A stretch of 64,000 bases of DNA from Gemella haemolysans ATCC 10379 (GTDB lineage: Bacteria; Bacillota; Bacilli; Staphylococcales; Gemellaceae). The position numbers were made by a program, and so were the translations under genes. Positions within the stretch are counted from its first letter, which is position 1. Each line of letters opens with the position of its first letter. Below the pieces are notes generated by a model, which saw only the letters and a program-made list of their open reading frames with translations, did no database searches and was not told where the DNA came from. Below, piece by piece: positions 9,321 through 18,360 of this stretch. The stretch spans positions 20,861 through 84,860 of the forward strand of contig NZ_ACDZ02000013.1 of assembly GCF_000173915.1 (NCBI RefSeq), given 5' to 3'.

Positions 9321-10814
9321 ATGAATTTTAAAATGGTTTTTAACGTCGTTGGGAAAATGCTAATGCTCTTAGCGGCACTATTAATTCTTCCTACAATCGT
9401 ATCATTAATTTATGACGAACAACTTCGCGTTACAATTTCTTTTTTTAGTACAGTTATTGTATGCTTTCTATTATCAGTAATAATTCATTATTTAACAAAA
9501 GATGTAACTGAACGTGATTTCTACAAGAGAGAAGGATATGTAATAGTAACTTTAACATGGGTTATCTTTTCTCTGTTAGGGGCACTTCCATTCTATTTAT
9601 CTGGAGAAATACCACACTATATTGACAGTTTATTTGAGACAGTTAGTGGCTTTACGACTACAGGCTCAACTATATTACAGGATATTGAATCTTTATCCAA
9701 AAGTCTATTATTCTGGCGTAGTTTTACACATTTTATAGGAGGTATGGGGGTTATTGTCTTCGCGCTTGCAATTCTTCCACGATCTCCACACACCATTCAT
9801 ATAGCTAAGGCAGAAGTTCCTGGCCCATATTTTGGTAAAGTGGTATCATCTATGAAGCAAACAGCAATATACCTTTATGGTATTTATATTGCATTAACAA
9901 TCATATTATTCTTCCTACTATTGCTAGGTGGAATCGGAATATTCGATAGTATTAATCTAGCATTTTCTACAGCGGGAACTGGAGGGTTTGCTGTAAGAAA
10001 CGCGGGTATCGCATATTATAATAGTACTTATATTACAGTTGTTATTGCTATTTTTATGCTAATATTCTCTATGAATCTTAGTTTAATATATTTTGTAGTC
10101 TTTAAAAGATACTTTAAAGTACTAAAAAGTGAAGAATTACGTTGGTTTTTTGGAATGATATCTATTCTATCTATAATAATGTTTTTAGATATTTATCGTT
10201 CGTATGATACACCTAACCACAGTTTACTAGATGTATTCTTCACAGTTTCATCAGTTGTCTCGACTACAGGATTCACCTACAACGATTTTAATATTTGGCC
10301 TGTATTTTCTAAAATGATTATACTTATTCTTATGATAGTTGGAGGTTGTACTGGTGGTACTGCAGGAGGAATTAAGATTCCACGATTAATTTTCTTTGTA
10401 AAAAATGCGAAGCAAAGTATAAGTAAAGCTCTAAATCCAAGAAAAATTGCTATGTTCAAGATAGATGGAAAAGTAGTAAAAGACACTGCACCATTATCTA
10501 ATTACCTGCTATTATTTGGCTTTGTGTATGTTATTATTTTGTTCTTAATAACATTCCAAATAAACGACTTTGAAGATGCAATTTCTTTAACTGTCACATC
10601 AATTAGTAATGCTGGGCCTGCGTTTAATCACTATGGTCCTATGAGTAACTTTTCACAGATTCCATATTTTACAAAAACAATCCTGTCTGTTTCAATGTTA
10701 CTAGGGCGTTTGGAATTAATGCCATTAATAGTATTCTTCTCTGCAAATACATGGAAAAAACGTAGAAAAAGATTAAGAGAAAATCAAAGAATTACTAATA
10801 ACTTCATTGAATAA
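9321..10814 (+). CDS. trkH: Trk potassium transporter membrane subunit TrkH
   Basis: This 497-residue polytopic protein has the four-fold membrane-pore-membrane repeat of the SKT family. Selectivity-filter-like turns are visible (SGFTTTGSTIL near residue 110, STAGTGGF near 220, SVVSTTGFTYNDF near 310, and SNAGPAFNHYGP near 430). The turn GGCTGGTAGGIKIPR near residue 345 is typical of TrkH. It forms the K+ channel gated by TrkA. Its ribosome-binding site (AAGGAGG) lies inside the last codons of trkA. A copy of the palindromic repeat described elsewhere lies immediately downstream and can act as its terminator. Confidence 0.93.
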   Translation: MNFKMVFNVVGKMLMLLAALLILPTIVSLIYDEQLRVTISFFSTVIVCFLLSVIIHYLTKDVTERDFYKREGYVIVTLTWVIFSLLGALPFYLSGEIPHYIDSLFETVSGFTTTGSTILQDIESLSKSLLFWRSFTHFIGGMGVIVFALAILPRSPHTIHIAKAEVPGPYFGKVVSSMKQTAIYLYGIYIALTIILFFLLLLGGIGIFDSINLAFSTAGTGGFAVRNAGIAYYNSTYITVVIAIFMLIFSMNLSLIYFVVFKRYFKVLKSEELRWFFGMISILSIIMFLDIYRSYDTPNHSLLDVFFTVSSVVSTTGFTYNDFNIWPVFSKMIILILMIVGGCTGGTAGGIKIPRLIFFVKNAKQSISKALNPRKIAMFKIDGKVVKDTAPLSNYLLLFGFVYVIILFLITFQINDFEDAISLTVTSISNAGPAFNHYGPMSNFSQIPYFTKTILSVSMLLGRLELMPLIVFFSANTWKKRRKRLRENQRITNNFIE

Positions 10815-10821
10815 TATACTG

Positions 10822-10876
10822 GTAGAAATTACTCAAAAATCATAATTTTCGAGTAATCTATTTTATCGAGTCACCC
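10822..10876. repeat. Palindromic intergenic element, copy 1
   Basis: The left part (TTACTCAAAAATCATAATTTT) and the right part (TTTTATCGAGTCACCCT) are imperfect inverted repeats ending in the AGGGTGACTC-like terminus seen in three other gaps of this window. An inner hairpin ATTACTC/GAGTAAT can terminate trkH transcription. It has no coding potential. Confidence 0.6.
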
Positions 10877-10896
10877 TCATTTTTATCAATCAATAC

Positions 10897-10932
10897 AAAA
10901 AGACGAGTTCTACTTATAGATCTCGTCTTTTA
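10897..10932 (-). terminator. Terminator of the tmk operon, overlapping the last gene's 3' end
   Basis: On the minus strand the stem AAAGACGAG/CTCGTCTTT is followed by TTTTG. The 5' arm lies inside the last codons of the upstream reading frame, whose TAG stop is in the loop. Confidence 0.75.
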
Positions 10933-11236
10933 TCATTGAAACTATCTCTTGAATTTCTTCATTGATTCTTTCATCTAGTTCTTCTTTAGTAATTAATTCA
11001 TCATTATGCGCTTCTGTATACCCTAATATTATACCTAAAGAATTCTTAACATTGTGCAACATAATTTTTTTCTTCTGTTCATTTTTATCCAATTCTGAAC
11101 TTCTTTTATAAATCATAAATATATTTAAAAATACAAAAAATGTTAAAGGCAGGAAAAATATTTTAATATGTATTGCGGCAATAAGAAATACTACTATTAA
11201 TACATTTACAGTTATGAAACTAATCATATTTTTCAT
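10910..11236 (-). CDS. Small membrane protein with a histidine-kinase-like H-box, no kinase domain
   Basis: This 108-residue protein has two N-terminal membrane spans (about residues 5-22 and 26-44), a short charged linker, then a helical region. Its motif MLHNVKNSLGIILGYTEA resembles the phospho-acceptor H-box of HisKA domains (HxxK/RNSL pattern). No HATPase domain follows; the frame ends in a terminator. It overlaps the end of rsmI by 17 nt (ATG at 11236) or 8 nt (ATG at 11227), so it is the last gene of that operon. It could be a kinase remnant, a dimerisation adaptor or an unrelated helical protein. I do not assign a function. Confidence 0.5.
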   Translation of the reverse strand: MKNMISFITVNVLIVVFLIAAIHIKIFFLPLTFFVFLNIFMIYKRSSELDKNEQKKKIMLHNVKNSLGIILGYTEAHNDELITKEELDERINEEIQEIVSMIKDEIYK

Positions 11237-12050
11237 GATATAAACTATAAACCTCTTTTTTATTTATGCCATATTCTTTAGCAGTATTTTTAATAGCTTC
11301 TGATTTTTTTTCACCACTTTGGACTTTTTGATAGATTATTTCTATAATATCATCAAGATTAAGGTCTGTTATTTCTTCATCCTTTGATGGAGAAATAATA
11401 ACAACAAATTCCCCTTTTTCCTTAATTTCTCCACCTAACATATCTAATATTACGCTAGCTTCATATGTTTCGATTTGTTCAAACATCTTCGTAAGTTCTC
11501 TCGCCACTGCAATTTTTCTTGTTGGTGAAATTTTAACAATCTCTTCAACTAAGTTTTTTACCCTATGTGGACTTTCATATAAAATACCAGTTGTCTTTAA
11601 GTTTAAAATAATTTCTAACTTTTGCTTAAGTTCCTTACTTTTTCTCGGTAAGAACCCATAGAAAGTATAATTGTAAGATTCTATACCGCTAGCAACCAGT
11701 GCAGTAAGTCCCGCATTAGCACCTGGTAAAGCTACAACATCTAGTCCTGCAGTTTTTACCTTCTCTACAAGTACATACCCTGGATCTGAAATACATGGCA
11801 TTCCTGCGTCAGTTACCAATGCTATATCTAATCCTTCTTCTAAGTATTCTATTATTTTATCACTCATTTTATCTTCATTATGCTCGTGATAACTAAGTAG
11901 TTTTTTACCCTTCACTTCATAATGATTCAATAACTTCTGAGTATTTCTCGTGTCTTCACAAGCTATTATATCCGCTTCTTTTAGCACTCTTAGTGCTCTT
12001 AATGTAATATCTTCCAAATTACCTATTGGTGTTCCCACTAAATATAACAT
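11220..12050 (-). CDS. rsmI: 16S rRNA (cytidine-1402 2'-O)-methyltransferase RsmI
   Basis: This 276-residue tetrapyrrole-methylase-fold enzyme begins with the family signature LYLVGTPIGNLEDITLRAL. It also carries ACEDTRNTQKLLNHY, the SAM-loop motif VTDAGMPCISDPGY and ALPGANAGLTALVASG. RsmI methylates C1402 in the decoding centre of 16S rRNA. It lies 2 nt after the GIY-YIG gene, matching the yabB-yazA-yabC order of Bacilli. The C-terminus ends in a small helical domain (ESK-rich, about residues 230-276). Confidence 0.95.
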   Translation of the reverse strand: MLYLVGTPIGNLEDITLRALRVLKEADIIACEDTRNTQKLLNHYEVKGKKLLSYHEHNEDKMSDKIIEYLEEGLDIALVTDAGMPCISDPGYVLVEKVKTAGLDVVALPGANAGLTALVASGIESYNYTFYGFLPRKSKELKQKLEIILNLKTTGILYESPHRVKNLVEEIVKISPTRKIAVARELTKMFEQIETYEASVILDMLGGEIKEKGEFVVIISPSKDEEITDLNLDDIIEIIYQKVQSGEKKSEAIKNTAKEYGINKKEVYSLYHEKYD

Positions 12051-12052
12051 AG

Positions 12053-12364
12053 TTATTTTTCCTTTATTTTAATATTAAATTCTTTTATTTTTTGCCTTTT
12101 TTCTGTATTTAAATTAAGTAAAATATACTCTTCTTTACTACTACGAGTTCGTTTTTTAAATAGACTTTCTGCACTCGTAGCTTCACTTTTCGTCTTAAAT
12201 TCTTCAAAATATATAAGTTTTACAGGTACTCTTACCCTCGTATATTTTGCACCTTTTTTTGCATTATGAGTTTTTATCCTTCTAACAATATCTGTTGTAT
12301 ATCCAGTATACCAAGTTTTGTCGCAACACTCAACTACATACATAAAACTACTCATAAATACCAT
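12053..12364 (-). CDS. yazA: GIY-YIG nuclease superfamily protein (YazA type)
   Basis: This protein of about 100 residues consists of one GIY-YIG domain: [27 protein letters not shown] (the GIY equivalent is FMYVV and the YIG equivalent YTG), the conserved Arg in the following helix, then [18 protein letters not shown] with the catalytic-type Glu. Family members are stand-alone single-domain proteins whose in vivo role is unclear. The start is uncertain: ATGs at 12364, 12355 and 12343 are all in frame. The one at 12355 overlaps the trmN6 stop codon, a typical coupling arrangement. Confidence 0.85.
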   Translation of the reverse strand: MVFMSSFMYVVECCDKTWYTGYTTDIVRRIKTHNAKKGAKYTRVRVPVKLIYFEEFKTKSEATSAESLFKKRTRSSKEEYILLNLNTEKRQKIKEFNIKIKEK

Positions 12365-13082
12365 ACACTTTCTTCATCTCATCTGTATAACTACCATCTT
12401 CATTATAAATATAGAATGGTTGTTCAACTTTAATATCGCTAACTTTCGAGATACTTCCTTCTATTAATACTATCTTACTATTCTCACTTGAAGGCTTACT
12501 ATATACAAACCTTATTCTCTTAATTGCTAGTCCATTTTTCTCACATTCAGAGATAATATCACTTATTCTATAAGTTCTATGAACCAATGCAAATTTCCCG
12601 TTTTGTTTAACTAAATATCTAATCGCCTGGATTATATCACTAAGATTACATAGTAATTCATGACGTGAAATATTGTGATTAAACTTTTCTCGTTGATTTG
12701 GCATATTCTCAACGGGAAAATACGGCGGATTACAGATCACATAGTCGAATGTTGATGGTTTATAATATTCTTTGACATTTTTTATATCACCACTTCGTAC
12801 TGCTACATTAGTAATTTCATTTAACTCTAAACTTTTTTTACTCAGTTCAACTAAGTCTTCTTGAATTTCTAACATTTCAATTTTGGCATCTGACTTTTCT
12901 CTAAGAATTATTGAGATACCACCATTCCCACTGCAAAGTTCTATAATATTTTTCTTAAAACTTCTCGGCACATTGGCAAAATATGGTAATAGAAAAGAGT
13001 CCGTTGACATACTATAATGATCAACTTTTTGTAATATTTTAAAATTTTTAGAAACTGTATCAACTCTTAAATTATCTTCCAT
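12348..13082 (-). CDS. trmN6: tRNA1(Val) (adenine-37 N6)-methyltransferase-like protein (YabB/TrmN6)
   Basis: This 244-residue class I SAM methyltransferase has motif I in [15 protein letters not shown] (residues about 45-60), the acidic strand MLEIQ, and the N6-adenine signature NPPY in VICNPPYFP (near residue 118). The bound SAM would methylate an exocyclic amine of adenine; A37 of tRNA-Val is the known target of homologues. It follows holB with a 1-nt gap and overlaps yazA, so it is in the tmk-holB operon. Confidence 0.87.
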   Translation of the reverse strand: MEDNLRVDTVSKNFKILQKVDHYSMSTDSFLLPYFANVPRSFKKNIIELCSGNGGISIILREKSDAKIEMLEIQEDLVELSKKSLELNEITNVAVRSGDIKNVKEYYKPSTFDYVICNPPYFPVENMPNQREKFNHNISRHELLCNLSDIIQAIRYLVKQNGKFALVHRTYRISDIISECEKNGLAIKRIRFVYSKPSSENSKIVLIEGSISKVSDIKVEQPFYIYNEDGSYTDEMKKVYGIYE

Positions 13083-13083
13083 A

Positions 13084-13920
13084 CTAACCTCTTGTTAAAA
13101 ATTCTAATTTATTGTTATCTAATAAAATAGTAAAAGCGAATTTTTCCAGCACCAATGTTGCATTAACATTTCCATTTAAATCTGCTTGTGCTTGAAGTAT
13201 TTTTTCCTGTACCTTACTAATATTAACAACATCACTTGCGATTTCATCACTATAACTTTTAGAAACTTTCATACTTAAATAATTGAAAAACTCTACCACT
13301 TCATCTTTAGATTTTAATTTTTCTAATAGATAAATATTAGCAAGATGCGGTTTTCTCATATATCTTTTTACATATTCATTAGTAATAGCAATTAACTCTT
13401 CATTCTGTTCAATTTCAATATGTTCACTATGCCCTATTAGTTTAACTTGTTGACAACGCGAAATAATAGTTGGTAATATAGCACTAATATTTTTACAACT
13501 AAGAATAGCTATAATATCATCTTCAGGTTCTTCTAAAAATTTAAGTAAGCTGTTTGCTGCTTGCTCAGTCATTTTTTCTATATCTTTTATCCAGTATATC
13601 TTCTTACCGTAAAATGATTTAACACTCAAATCAGATTTTAATGTTTGGATTTCATCTTTCTTTATCGAAGTTTCACTTGATAATTTATAAAAATCAACAT
13701 AATTCCCATGATTTATACTATTGCAGTTTTTACAATTTTCACAACTATAAAATTCTTTATCTTTATTTTCTAAACAAAAAATTGCTTTAACAAAACTCAA
13801 AATAAACTCATCAGAATATAAACTATCCTCACCTACTATTAAATAGGCATGGGATAGTTTATCTGTTTTTAATGTATTTGTTAAAGATTTTATTACAATT
13901 GTATCTTTACTAAAGTTCAT
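13084..13920 (-). CDS. holB: DNA polymerase III delta' subunit HolB
   Basis: This 278-residue clamp-loader subunit has a zinc module (CENCKNCNSINHG with an upstream Cys, about residues 50-70) and the AAA+ sensor-type segment AANSLLKFLEEP followed by LPTIISRCQQ. The Walker A position reads VGEDSLYSDEF, without GKT, as expected for delta', which binds no ATP. It stays in the clamp loader at the fork. It overlaps tmk by 11 nt. In many Bacilli ricT and yabA follow holB; here trmN6 follows directly. Confidence 0.9.
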   Translation of the reverse strand: MNFSKDTIVIKSLTNTLKTDKLSHAYLIVGEDSLYSDEFILSFVKAIFCLENKDKEFYSCENCKNCNSINHGNYVDFYKLSSETSIKKDEIQTLKSDLSVKSFYGKKIYWIKDIEKMTEQAANSLLKFLEEPEDDIIAILSCKNISAILPTIISRCQQVKLIGHSEHIEIEQNEELIAITNEYVKRYMRKPHLANIYLLEKLKSKDEVVEFFNYLSMKVSKSYSDEIASDVVNISKVQEKILQAQADLNGNVNATLVLEKFAFTILLDNNKLEFLTRG

Positions 13921-14536
13921 TGTTTAAAAATCCTTCCAATATAGCAAGTGCTTTTTTCTGCACATTCTCGTATGTATCACTTGCATCAATCACCTTAATA
14001 CGTTCGGTATTTTCTCTTGAAAGATCATCATAACCACGTTTGACATTTTTGTAAAAATCTAGGCTTTCTTGATCCATTCGGTTATTATCATCTCTGTTTT
14101 TTGTACGCGCTAGTCCAACTTCAACATCTACACAGAAATATAGTGTCAAATCCGGTTCAAGATTATCTGTTGCATATGAATTTATATTTAAAATATCTTG
14201 TTTAGAAAGTCCTCGACCATAAGATTGGTAAGCAACTGAACTATCTACAAAACGATCACAAATTACAATATATCCATCATTTACATGTGGTAATATTTTT
14301 TTTACAATATGATCACGTCGACTAGCACAAAACAGTAAACTTTCAGTTTTAGCATCAATATCATTTGAACTATCAAAAAGTAGTTCTCGGACTTTCTCGC
14401 TAAACTCTGTTCCACCAGGCTCACGTGTTGTTATAACTTTATATCCCTTTTCTTTCAAATACTCTGTAGCAAAGTTGATAAAGCTCGTTTTACCTGAACC
14501 ATCTGAACCTTCTACTGTTATGAATTTACCTTTCAT
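13910..14536 (-). CDS. tmk: Thymidylate kinase
   Basis: This 208-residue P-loop kinase has Walker A GSDGSGKTS (residues 9-17), the DR(F) motif in CDRFVDSSVAYQSYGRGL, the dTMP-binding TREPGGTEFSEKVRELL loop, and a LID region. It converts dTMP to dTDP. It heads the operon tmk-holB-trmN6-yazA-rsmI and overlaps holB. AAAGGTTATTCAA lies before the ATG. Confidence 0.95.
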   Translation of the reverse strand: MKGKFITVEGSDGSGKTSFINFATEYLKEKGYKVITTREPGGTEFSEKVRELLFDSSNDIDAKTESLLFCASRRDHIVKKILPHVNDGYIVICDRFVDSSVAYQSYGRGLSKQDILNINSYATDNLEPDLTLYFCVDVEVGLARTKNRDDNNRMDQESLDFYKNVKRGYDDLSRENTERIKVIDASDTYENVQKKALAILEGFLNNEL

Positions 14537-14562
14537 TTGAATAACCTTTCTTCTATATGTAA

Positions 14563-15741
14563 TTACTTATTCATAAATTGAGAAATTCTTTCAACAGCTT
14601 CTTTTATATTTTCCATGCTTGTTGCATAACTAATTCTAAAGAAGTCATTATAAGCTTTCCCAAATGCTGTCCCAGGAATAACCCCAACACGAGCCTCTTT
14701 CGCTAATAATTTACAAAACTCCATCGCTCCAAGTTCTCTATATTCCGCTGGAATTTTGGCAAAGATATAAAATGCTCCATCAATTTCAGGGATTTCAAAA
14801 CCTAATTCGCGAAGTCTTGGAACCATATAATCTTTTCTTTCTCTATAAGTTTCAATCATATGATTATTATATTTATCTACATTTTCATCTGTTAAAGCTA
14901 CTACAGCAGCATCTTGAATAAATGTTGGAGCTCCAGATACTGTAAACAGATGGAAAACACCGATTTTTCTAATCATCGCTTGAGGAGCTGCGACAAATCC
15001 AATACGCCATCCAGTCATAGCATGAGATTTTGATAATCCACTGATTAGAACTGTTTGTTCTGGAATAAACTCAGCTAATGATGTGTGTTTATAGTTATAT
15101 GTAATATCTCCATAAATTTCATCACTAAGTACAAAAATATCATATTTTCCTAATACATCAGCAATCTCTTTAACTTCTTCTCTAGTATAAGAAACACCAC
15201 TTGGGTTGTTTGGATAGTTGATTAAAATTGCTTTTGCATCTTTATTCTCTTCTAGAGCTTTTTCTAAATCACTTGGACGAACTTTAAAGCCATTATCAGC
15301 TGTGTCAATGAATTTAATATTACATTTATTTAGAATACCTACTCCCTCATAAGCTGAGAAGTATGGTGTTACTACTAAAATAGTATCCCCTTGGTTTGTA
15401 ACAGCAGAGATAGTATGTTCTATCGCCGCAGAAGCACCAATAGTTACGATAACTTCATCTGAACTATATTTTAAATTATATCTCTTCTCTAAGTTTTTAG
15501 CCCACGCTGCTCTTAATGGCTCAATACCATTGTTCACTGAATAGTGTGTTCTATTATTATCTAAAGCAACTTTCGCAGCTTCTTTAACCTCTTCAGCAGT
15601 ATCAAAGTCAGGCTCTCCTAATGTTAACTTGATAATTCCTTCAATCGTTGAAGCAAATGCATCAAATTCTCTAATTGGAGATCCTGTAAGATTTGCTAAA
15701 GACGTGTTAAATTTGTTTTCTAATGATTTTTTAATTTCCAT
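14563..15741 (-). CDS. Class I/II pyridoxal-phosphate aminotransferase
   Basis: This 392-residue fold-type I aminotransferase has TLGEPDFDT near the N-terminus and NNGIEPLRAAWA. The cofactor-contacting NYPNNPSG (about residue 175) and SDEIYGDI are present, as is the Schiff-base Lys in ISGLSKSHAMTGWRIGF (about residue 236). The Arg that binds the substrate carboxylate is in FFRISYA near the C-terminus. It resembles the aspartate/N-acetyl-diaminopimelate/PatA group common in Lactobacillales and Staphylococcus, but the substrate cannot be fixed. It lies 26 nt upstream of tmk on the same strand and may be co-transcribed with it. Confidence 0.85.
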   Translation of the reverse strand: MEIKKSLENKFNTSLANLTGSPIREFDAFASTIEGIIKLTLGEPDFDTAEEVKEAAKVALDNNRTHYSVNNGIEPLRAAWAKNLEKRYNLKYSSDEVIVTIGASAAIEHTISAVTNQGDTILVVTPYFSAYEGVGILNKCNIKFIDTADNGFKVRPSDLEKALEENKDAKAILINYPNNPSGVSYTREEVKEIADVLGKYDIFVLSDEIYGDITYNYKHTSLAEFIPEQTVLISGLSKSHAMTGWRIGFVAAPQAMIRKIGVFHLFTVSGAPTFIQDAAVVALTDENVDKYNNHMIETYRERKDYMVPRLRELGFEIPEIDGAFYIFAKIPAEYRELGAMEFCKLLAKEARVGVIPGTAFGKAYNDFFRISYATSMENIKEAVERISQFMNK

Positions 15742-15954
15742 ATAAATATCTACCTTCCTTTAAAATTAGGTACATTGTTAATATAACATTTCTAATATTG
15801 TAACATATTTTCAACAAAAATTAAATTAGTATCTTAAAATATCAAAGTGAAAAATTAACAATGAATACATAATATTTTATAGTATTTTCATTAAATTTTC
15901 AAGATGAAATATCGGATATTTTTTATAAAAATTCAGAAAACTTAAAGAAAAGTA

Positions 15955-15983
15955 TTGAAAAATGACTTGATTAGTATTATAAT
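15955..15983 (+). promoter_or_regulatory. ilvE promoter
   Basis: TTGAAA (15955-15960), a 17-nt spacer and TATAAT (15978-15983) are followed 55 nt later by the ilvE start. The rest of the 296-bp gap between the divergent aminotransferase genes is AT-rich, and I see no T-box or other riboswitch in it. Confidence 0.75.
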
Positions 15984-16037
15984 ATTTCTAACACATTTAA
16001 AAATTAATTGTTTTAAAAGATAAGGAGAAATATAATT

Positions 16038-17123
16038 ATGACAAAACTAACAGTAAATGATATCAGAGTAGAACTTACAACTACTCCAAAAGAAAAAACA
16101 CCCGACGATAAACTAGGATTTGGTACAGTCTTTACAGACCATATGTTCGTTATGGATTGGTCTTCTGATAAAGGTTGGTATGATCCACGTATCGTACCTT
16201 ACGGACCTATTCCAGTTTCACCTGCTCTAAACGTATTACACTATGGACAAAGTGTTTTCGAAGGTATGAAAGCATATAATGCTAATGGAGAAGCAGTTTT
16301 ATTCCGTCCAGAACAAAACTTCAAACGTTTAAATAAATCTTCAGATCGTATCGCTTTACCTGAGCTAGATGAAGAATTTGCATTAGCAGCTCTTAAAAAA
16401 TTAATCTCTATCGATAAAGAATGGATCCCCAAATCAGAAGGTACTTCTTTATACGTTAGACCATTCCTATACGGTGCAGAAGAAGCTCTAGGAGTTCACC
16501 CGAATAACGAAGTTAAATTCGTAATTATCTTATCACCATCAGGAAGCTACTTCAAAGCAGGTTTACAACCAAACAAAATCTTCGTAGAACACGAATATGT
16601 ACGTGCTGTTCGTGGTGGATTCGGATTCGCTAAAACAGCTGGTAACTACGCTGGATCGCTAAAAGGTCAAAAGAAAGCACAAGAACTTGGTTACTCTCAA
16701 TCACTATGGCTAGATGGAGTTGAACAAAAATACATCGAAGAAGGTGGAGCTATGAATATCTTCTTCAAAATTGATGGAACATTCGTTACTCCTGAATTAA
16801 ATGGTTCTATCCTTCCAGGTATCACTCGTGCTTCAGTATTAGAATTACTTAAATCACTAGGTGAAAAAGTTGAAGAAAGAAAACTATCACTTGAAGAAGT
16901 ATATGAAGCTTACGATAATGGAAAACTTGAAGAAGTATTCCTATGTGGTACTGCAGCAGTAATCGCTCCAGTTGGTGAATTATTCGATGGTACTAAAAAA
17001 TTAGAACTTATCACAGATAACAAACCTGGAGAATGGACTCAAAAAATCTATAACCTACTTACTGGTATCCAATTAGGTAAAGTTGAAGATAAATTCGGTT
17101 GGGTTGTAAAAGTAGAAGACTAA
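16038..17123 (+). CDS. ilvE: Branched-chain amino acid aminotransferase IlvE
   Basis: This 361-residue fold-type IV aminotransferase of the long (BCAT-II) class has HYGQSVFEGMKAY, the substrate-gating LYVRPFLYGAEEALGV, and the PLP Lys in GFGFAKTAGNYAGSL (about residue 200). The signature GGAMNIFF and TPELNGSILPGITR follow. It interconverts Leu/Ile/Val and their keto acids. It is monocistronic with its own promoter and terminator. Its codon use is strongly biased to frequent codons, suggesting high expression. Confidence 0.95.
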   Translation: MTKLTVNDIRVELTTTPKEKTPDDKLGFGTVFTDHMFVMDWSSDKGWYDPRIVPYGPIPVSPALNVLHYGQSVFEGMKAYNANGEAVLFRPEQNFKRLNKSSDRIALPELDEEFALAALKKLISIDKEWIPKSEGTSLYVRPFLYGAEEALGVHPNNEVKFVIILSPSGSYFKAGLQPNKIFVEHEYVRAVRGGFGFAKTAGNYAGSLKGQKKAQELGYSQSLWLDGVEQKYIEEGGAMNIFFKIDGTFVTPELNGSILPGITRASVLELLKSLGEKVEERKLSLEEVYEAYDNGKLEEVFLCGTAAVIAPVGELFDGTKKLELITDNKPGEWTQKIYNLLTGIQLGKVEDKFGWVVKVED

Positions 17124-17130
17124 TATGAAT

Positions 17131-17167
17131 AAAAGATTCCAAGTTTAATAATTTGGAATCTTTTTTA
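17131..17167 (+). terminator. ilvE terminator
   Basis: The stem AAGATTCCAA/TTGGAATCTT is followed by TTTTTT. Confidence 0.85.
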
Positions 17168-17240
17168 TATTATCTTATATACTTTTGTTTTAAATCTGTT
17201 ATATATAATTGATGCTAACAGATATCACTTTTAAGTAAAT

Positions 17241-17282
17241 AAAAAATGAAGTATGGAATTATCTCCTACTTCATTTTTTTAT
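17241..17282 (-). terminator. Terminator of the formate/nitrite transporter gene
   Basis: The inverted repeat AATGAAGTA/TACTTCATT with A/T tracts on both sides lies past the stop of the minus-strand gene. It could work in both directions. Confidence 0.75.
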
Positions 17283-17314
17283 TATTTAAAGGATTTTAAG
17301 TTTTCTCTATAATT

Positions 17315-18100
17315 TTATTTTTTATAAGCAAATGTATAAAGGGCAGAAACTAGAGTAACAGCTCCTACAAAGTTACCTAAAAATACTGTTCCCATGTTTT
17401 GAACAAATTGTAAAACTGAGATATTTGCACCTTCAAACATTGCAGCTGGGATTGCGAACATGTTCGCAACCAAGTGTTGGAATCCAATAGCAACGAAAGT
17501 CATAATTGGGAACCATACACCAAACATTTTACTACCTACGTCTTTAGCCGCGAAGTTTAACCATACTGCCATACCTACTAGCCAGTTACAACCTACAGCT
17601 GAGAAGAATACTTGCCAGAATGTTAAGTATACTTTTGATTCACCAGCTGAAATAGTTTTAGCTGCAATAGAACCACCAGTTAAACCAGTTAAATGTCCTA
17701 AGAAATAAGCAATAACTAGAGAACCAACAAGGTTTGCAAATGTAATAACAACCATGTTTTTAGCCAATAGTTTAAAACTAATTTTCTTATTAAACCAAGC
17801 AACAGTTACAGCCATCATATTACCTGTAACTAATTCTCCACCACCAACTAAAATACAAATAAGTCCAATTGGGAAAACAGATGCTCCAAGTAATGCTCCA
17901 ATTCCACCAAATTCTTTAGGAATTGATCCTGATACACGAAGTAAGGCTAAAAAACCTACCCCTATAAATGCCCCACCTAAGAATCCTAAACTTAACATAT
18001 ATTTAAGGCTTGCAGTTGCTTTAGCAGTACCTTTTTTAATTGTAAGTTCATAAACTTCTTGAGGCTCTAAAAATGCTTTAGATTCTACAGTGTTTGTCAT
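17315..18100 (-). CDS. Formate/nitrite transporter (FNT) family protein
   Basis: This 261-residue protein has six hydrophobic segments in the FNT pentameric-channel arrangement. FNT-type signatures are visible: GGAFIGVGFLALL in the first span, GGELVTGNMMAV in the third, VGCNWLVGMAVWL and the FQHLVANMF segment with the conserved pore His. It would move formate, nitrite or a similar small anion across the membrane. It is monocistronic, with a consensus promoter at 18167-18195 and a terminator. A decayed second copy of the same gene lies just upstream (18361-19120). Confidence 0.9.
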   Translation of the reverse strand: MTNTVESKAFLEPQEVYELTIKKGTAKATASLKYMLSLGFLGGAFIGVGFLALLRVSGSIPKEFGGIGALLGASVFPIGLICILVGGGELVTGNMMAVTVAWFNKKISFKLLAKNMVVITFANLVGSLVIAYFLGHLTGLTGGSIAAKTISAGESKVYLTFWQVFFSAVGCNWLVGMAVWLNFAAKDVGSKMFGVWFPIMTFVAIGFQHLVANMFAIPAAMFEGANISVLQFVQNMGTVFLGNFVGAVTLVSALYTFAYKK

Positions 18101-18166
18101 AATAACACTCTCCTTAAAAATTTATAATAATTACATAGATATTATCTTTCTACATCTACAATAAAG

Positions 18167-18195
18167 ATTATACAATAACATCGATATTTTTTCAA
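18167..18195 (-). promoter_or_regulatory. FNT gene promoter
   Basis: On the minus strand TTGAAA (18195-18190), a 17-nt spacer and TATAAT (18172-18167) lie 66 nt before the start codon. Confidence 0.8.
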
Positions 18196-18360
18196 CCCTG
18201 TTTTAATACAGATATTATTAAAATATTTATAATTTAACAAACTAAATCATTCTGTAGTTTATTAAATAATTCAAAAAAATTTTTATTTGAGTTCCATTGG
18301 AAAATAACAACTACATGAAATAAAGCGTTTCCTAATAGTGAGTATTATTTAATATTTTAA

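Noticed and set aside
15742..16037. T-box or leucine leader before ilvE
   Set aside because: There is no GGTGGCACCGCG-like T-box, leader peptide or terminator hairpin; only a plain promoter.
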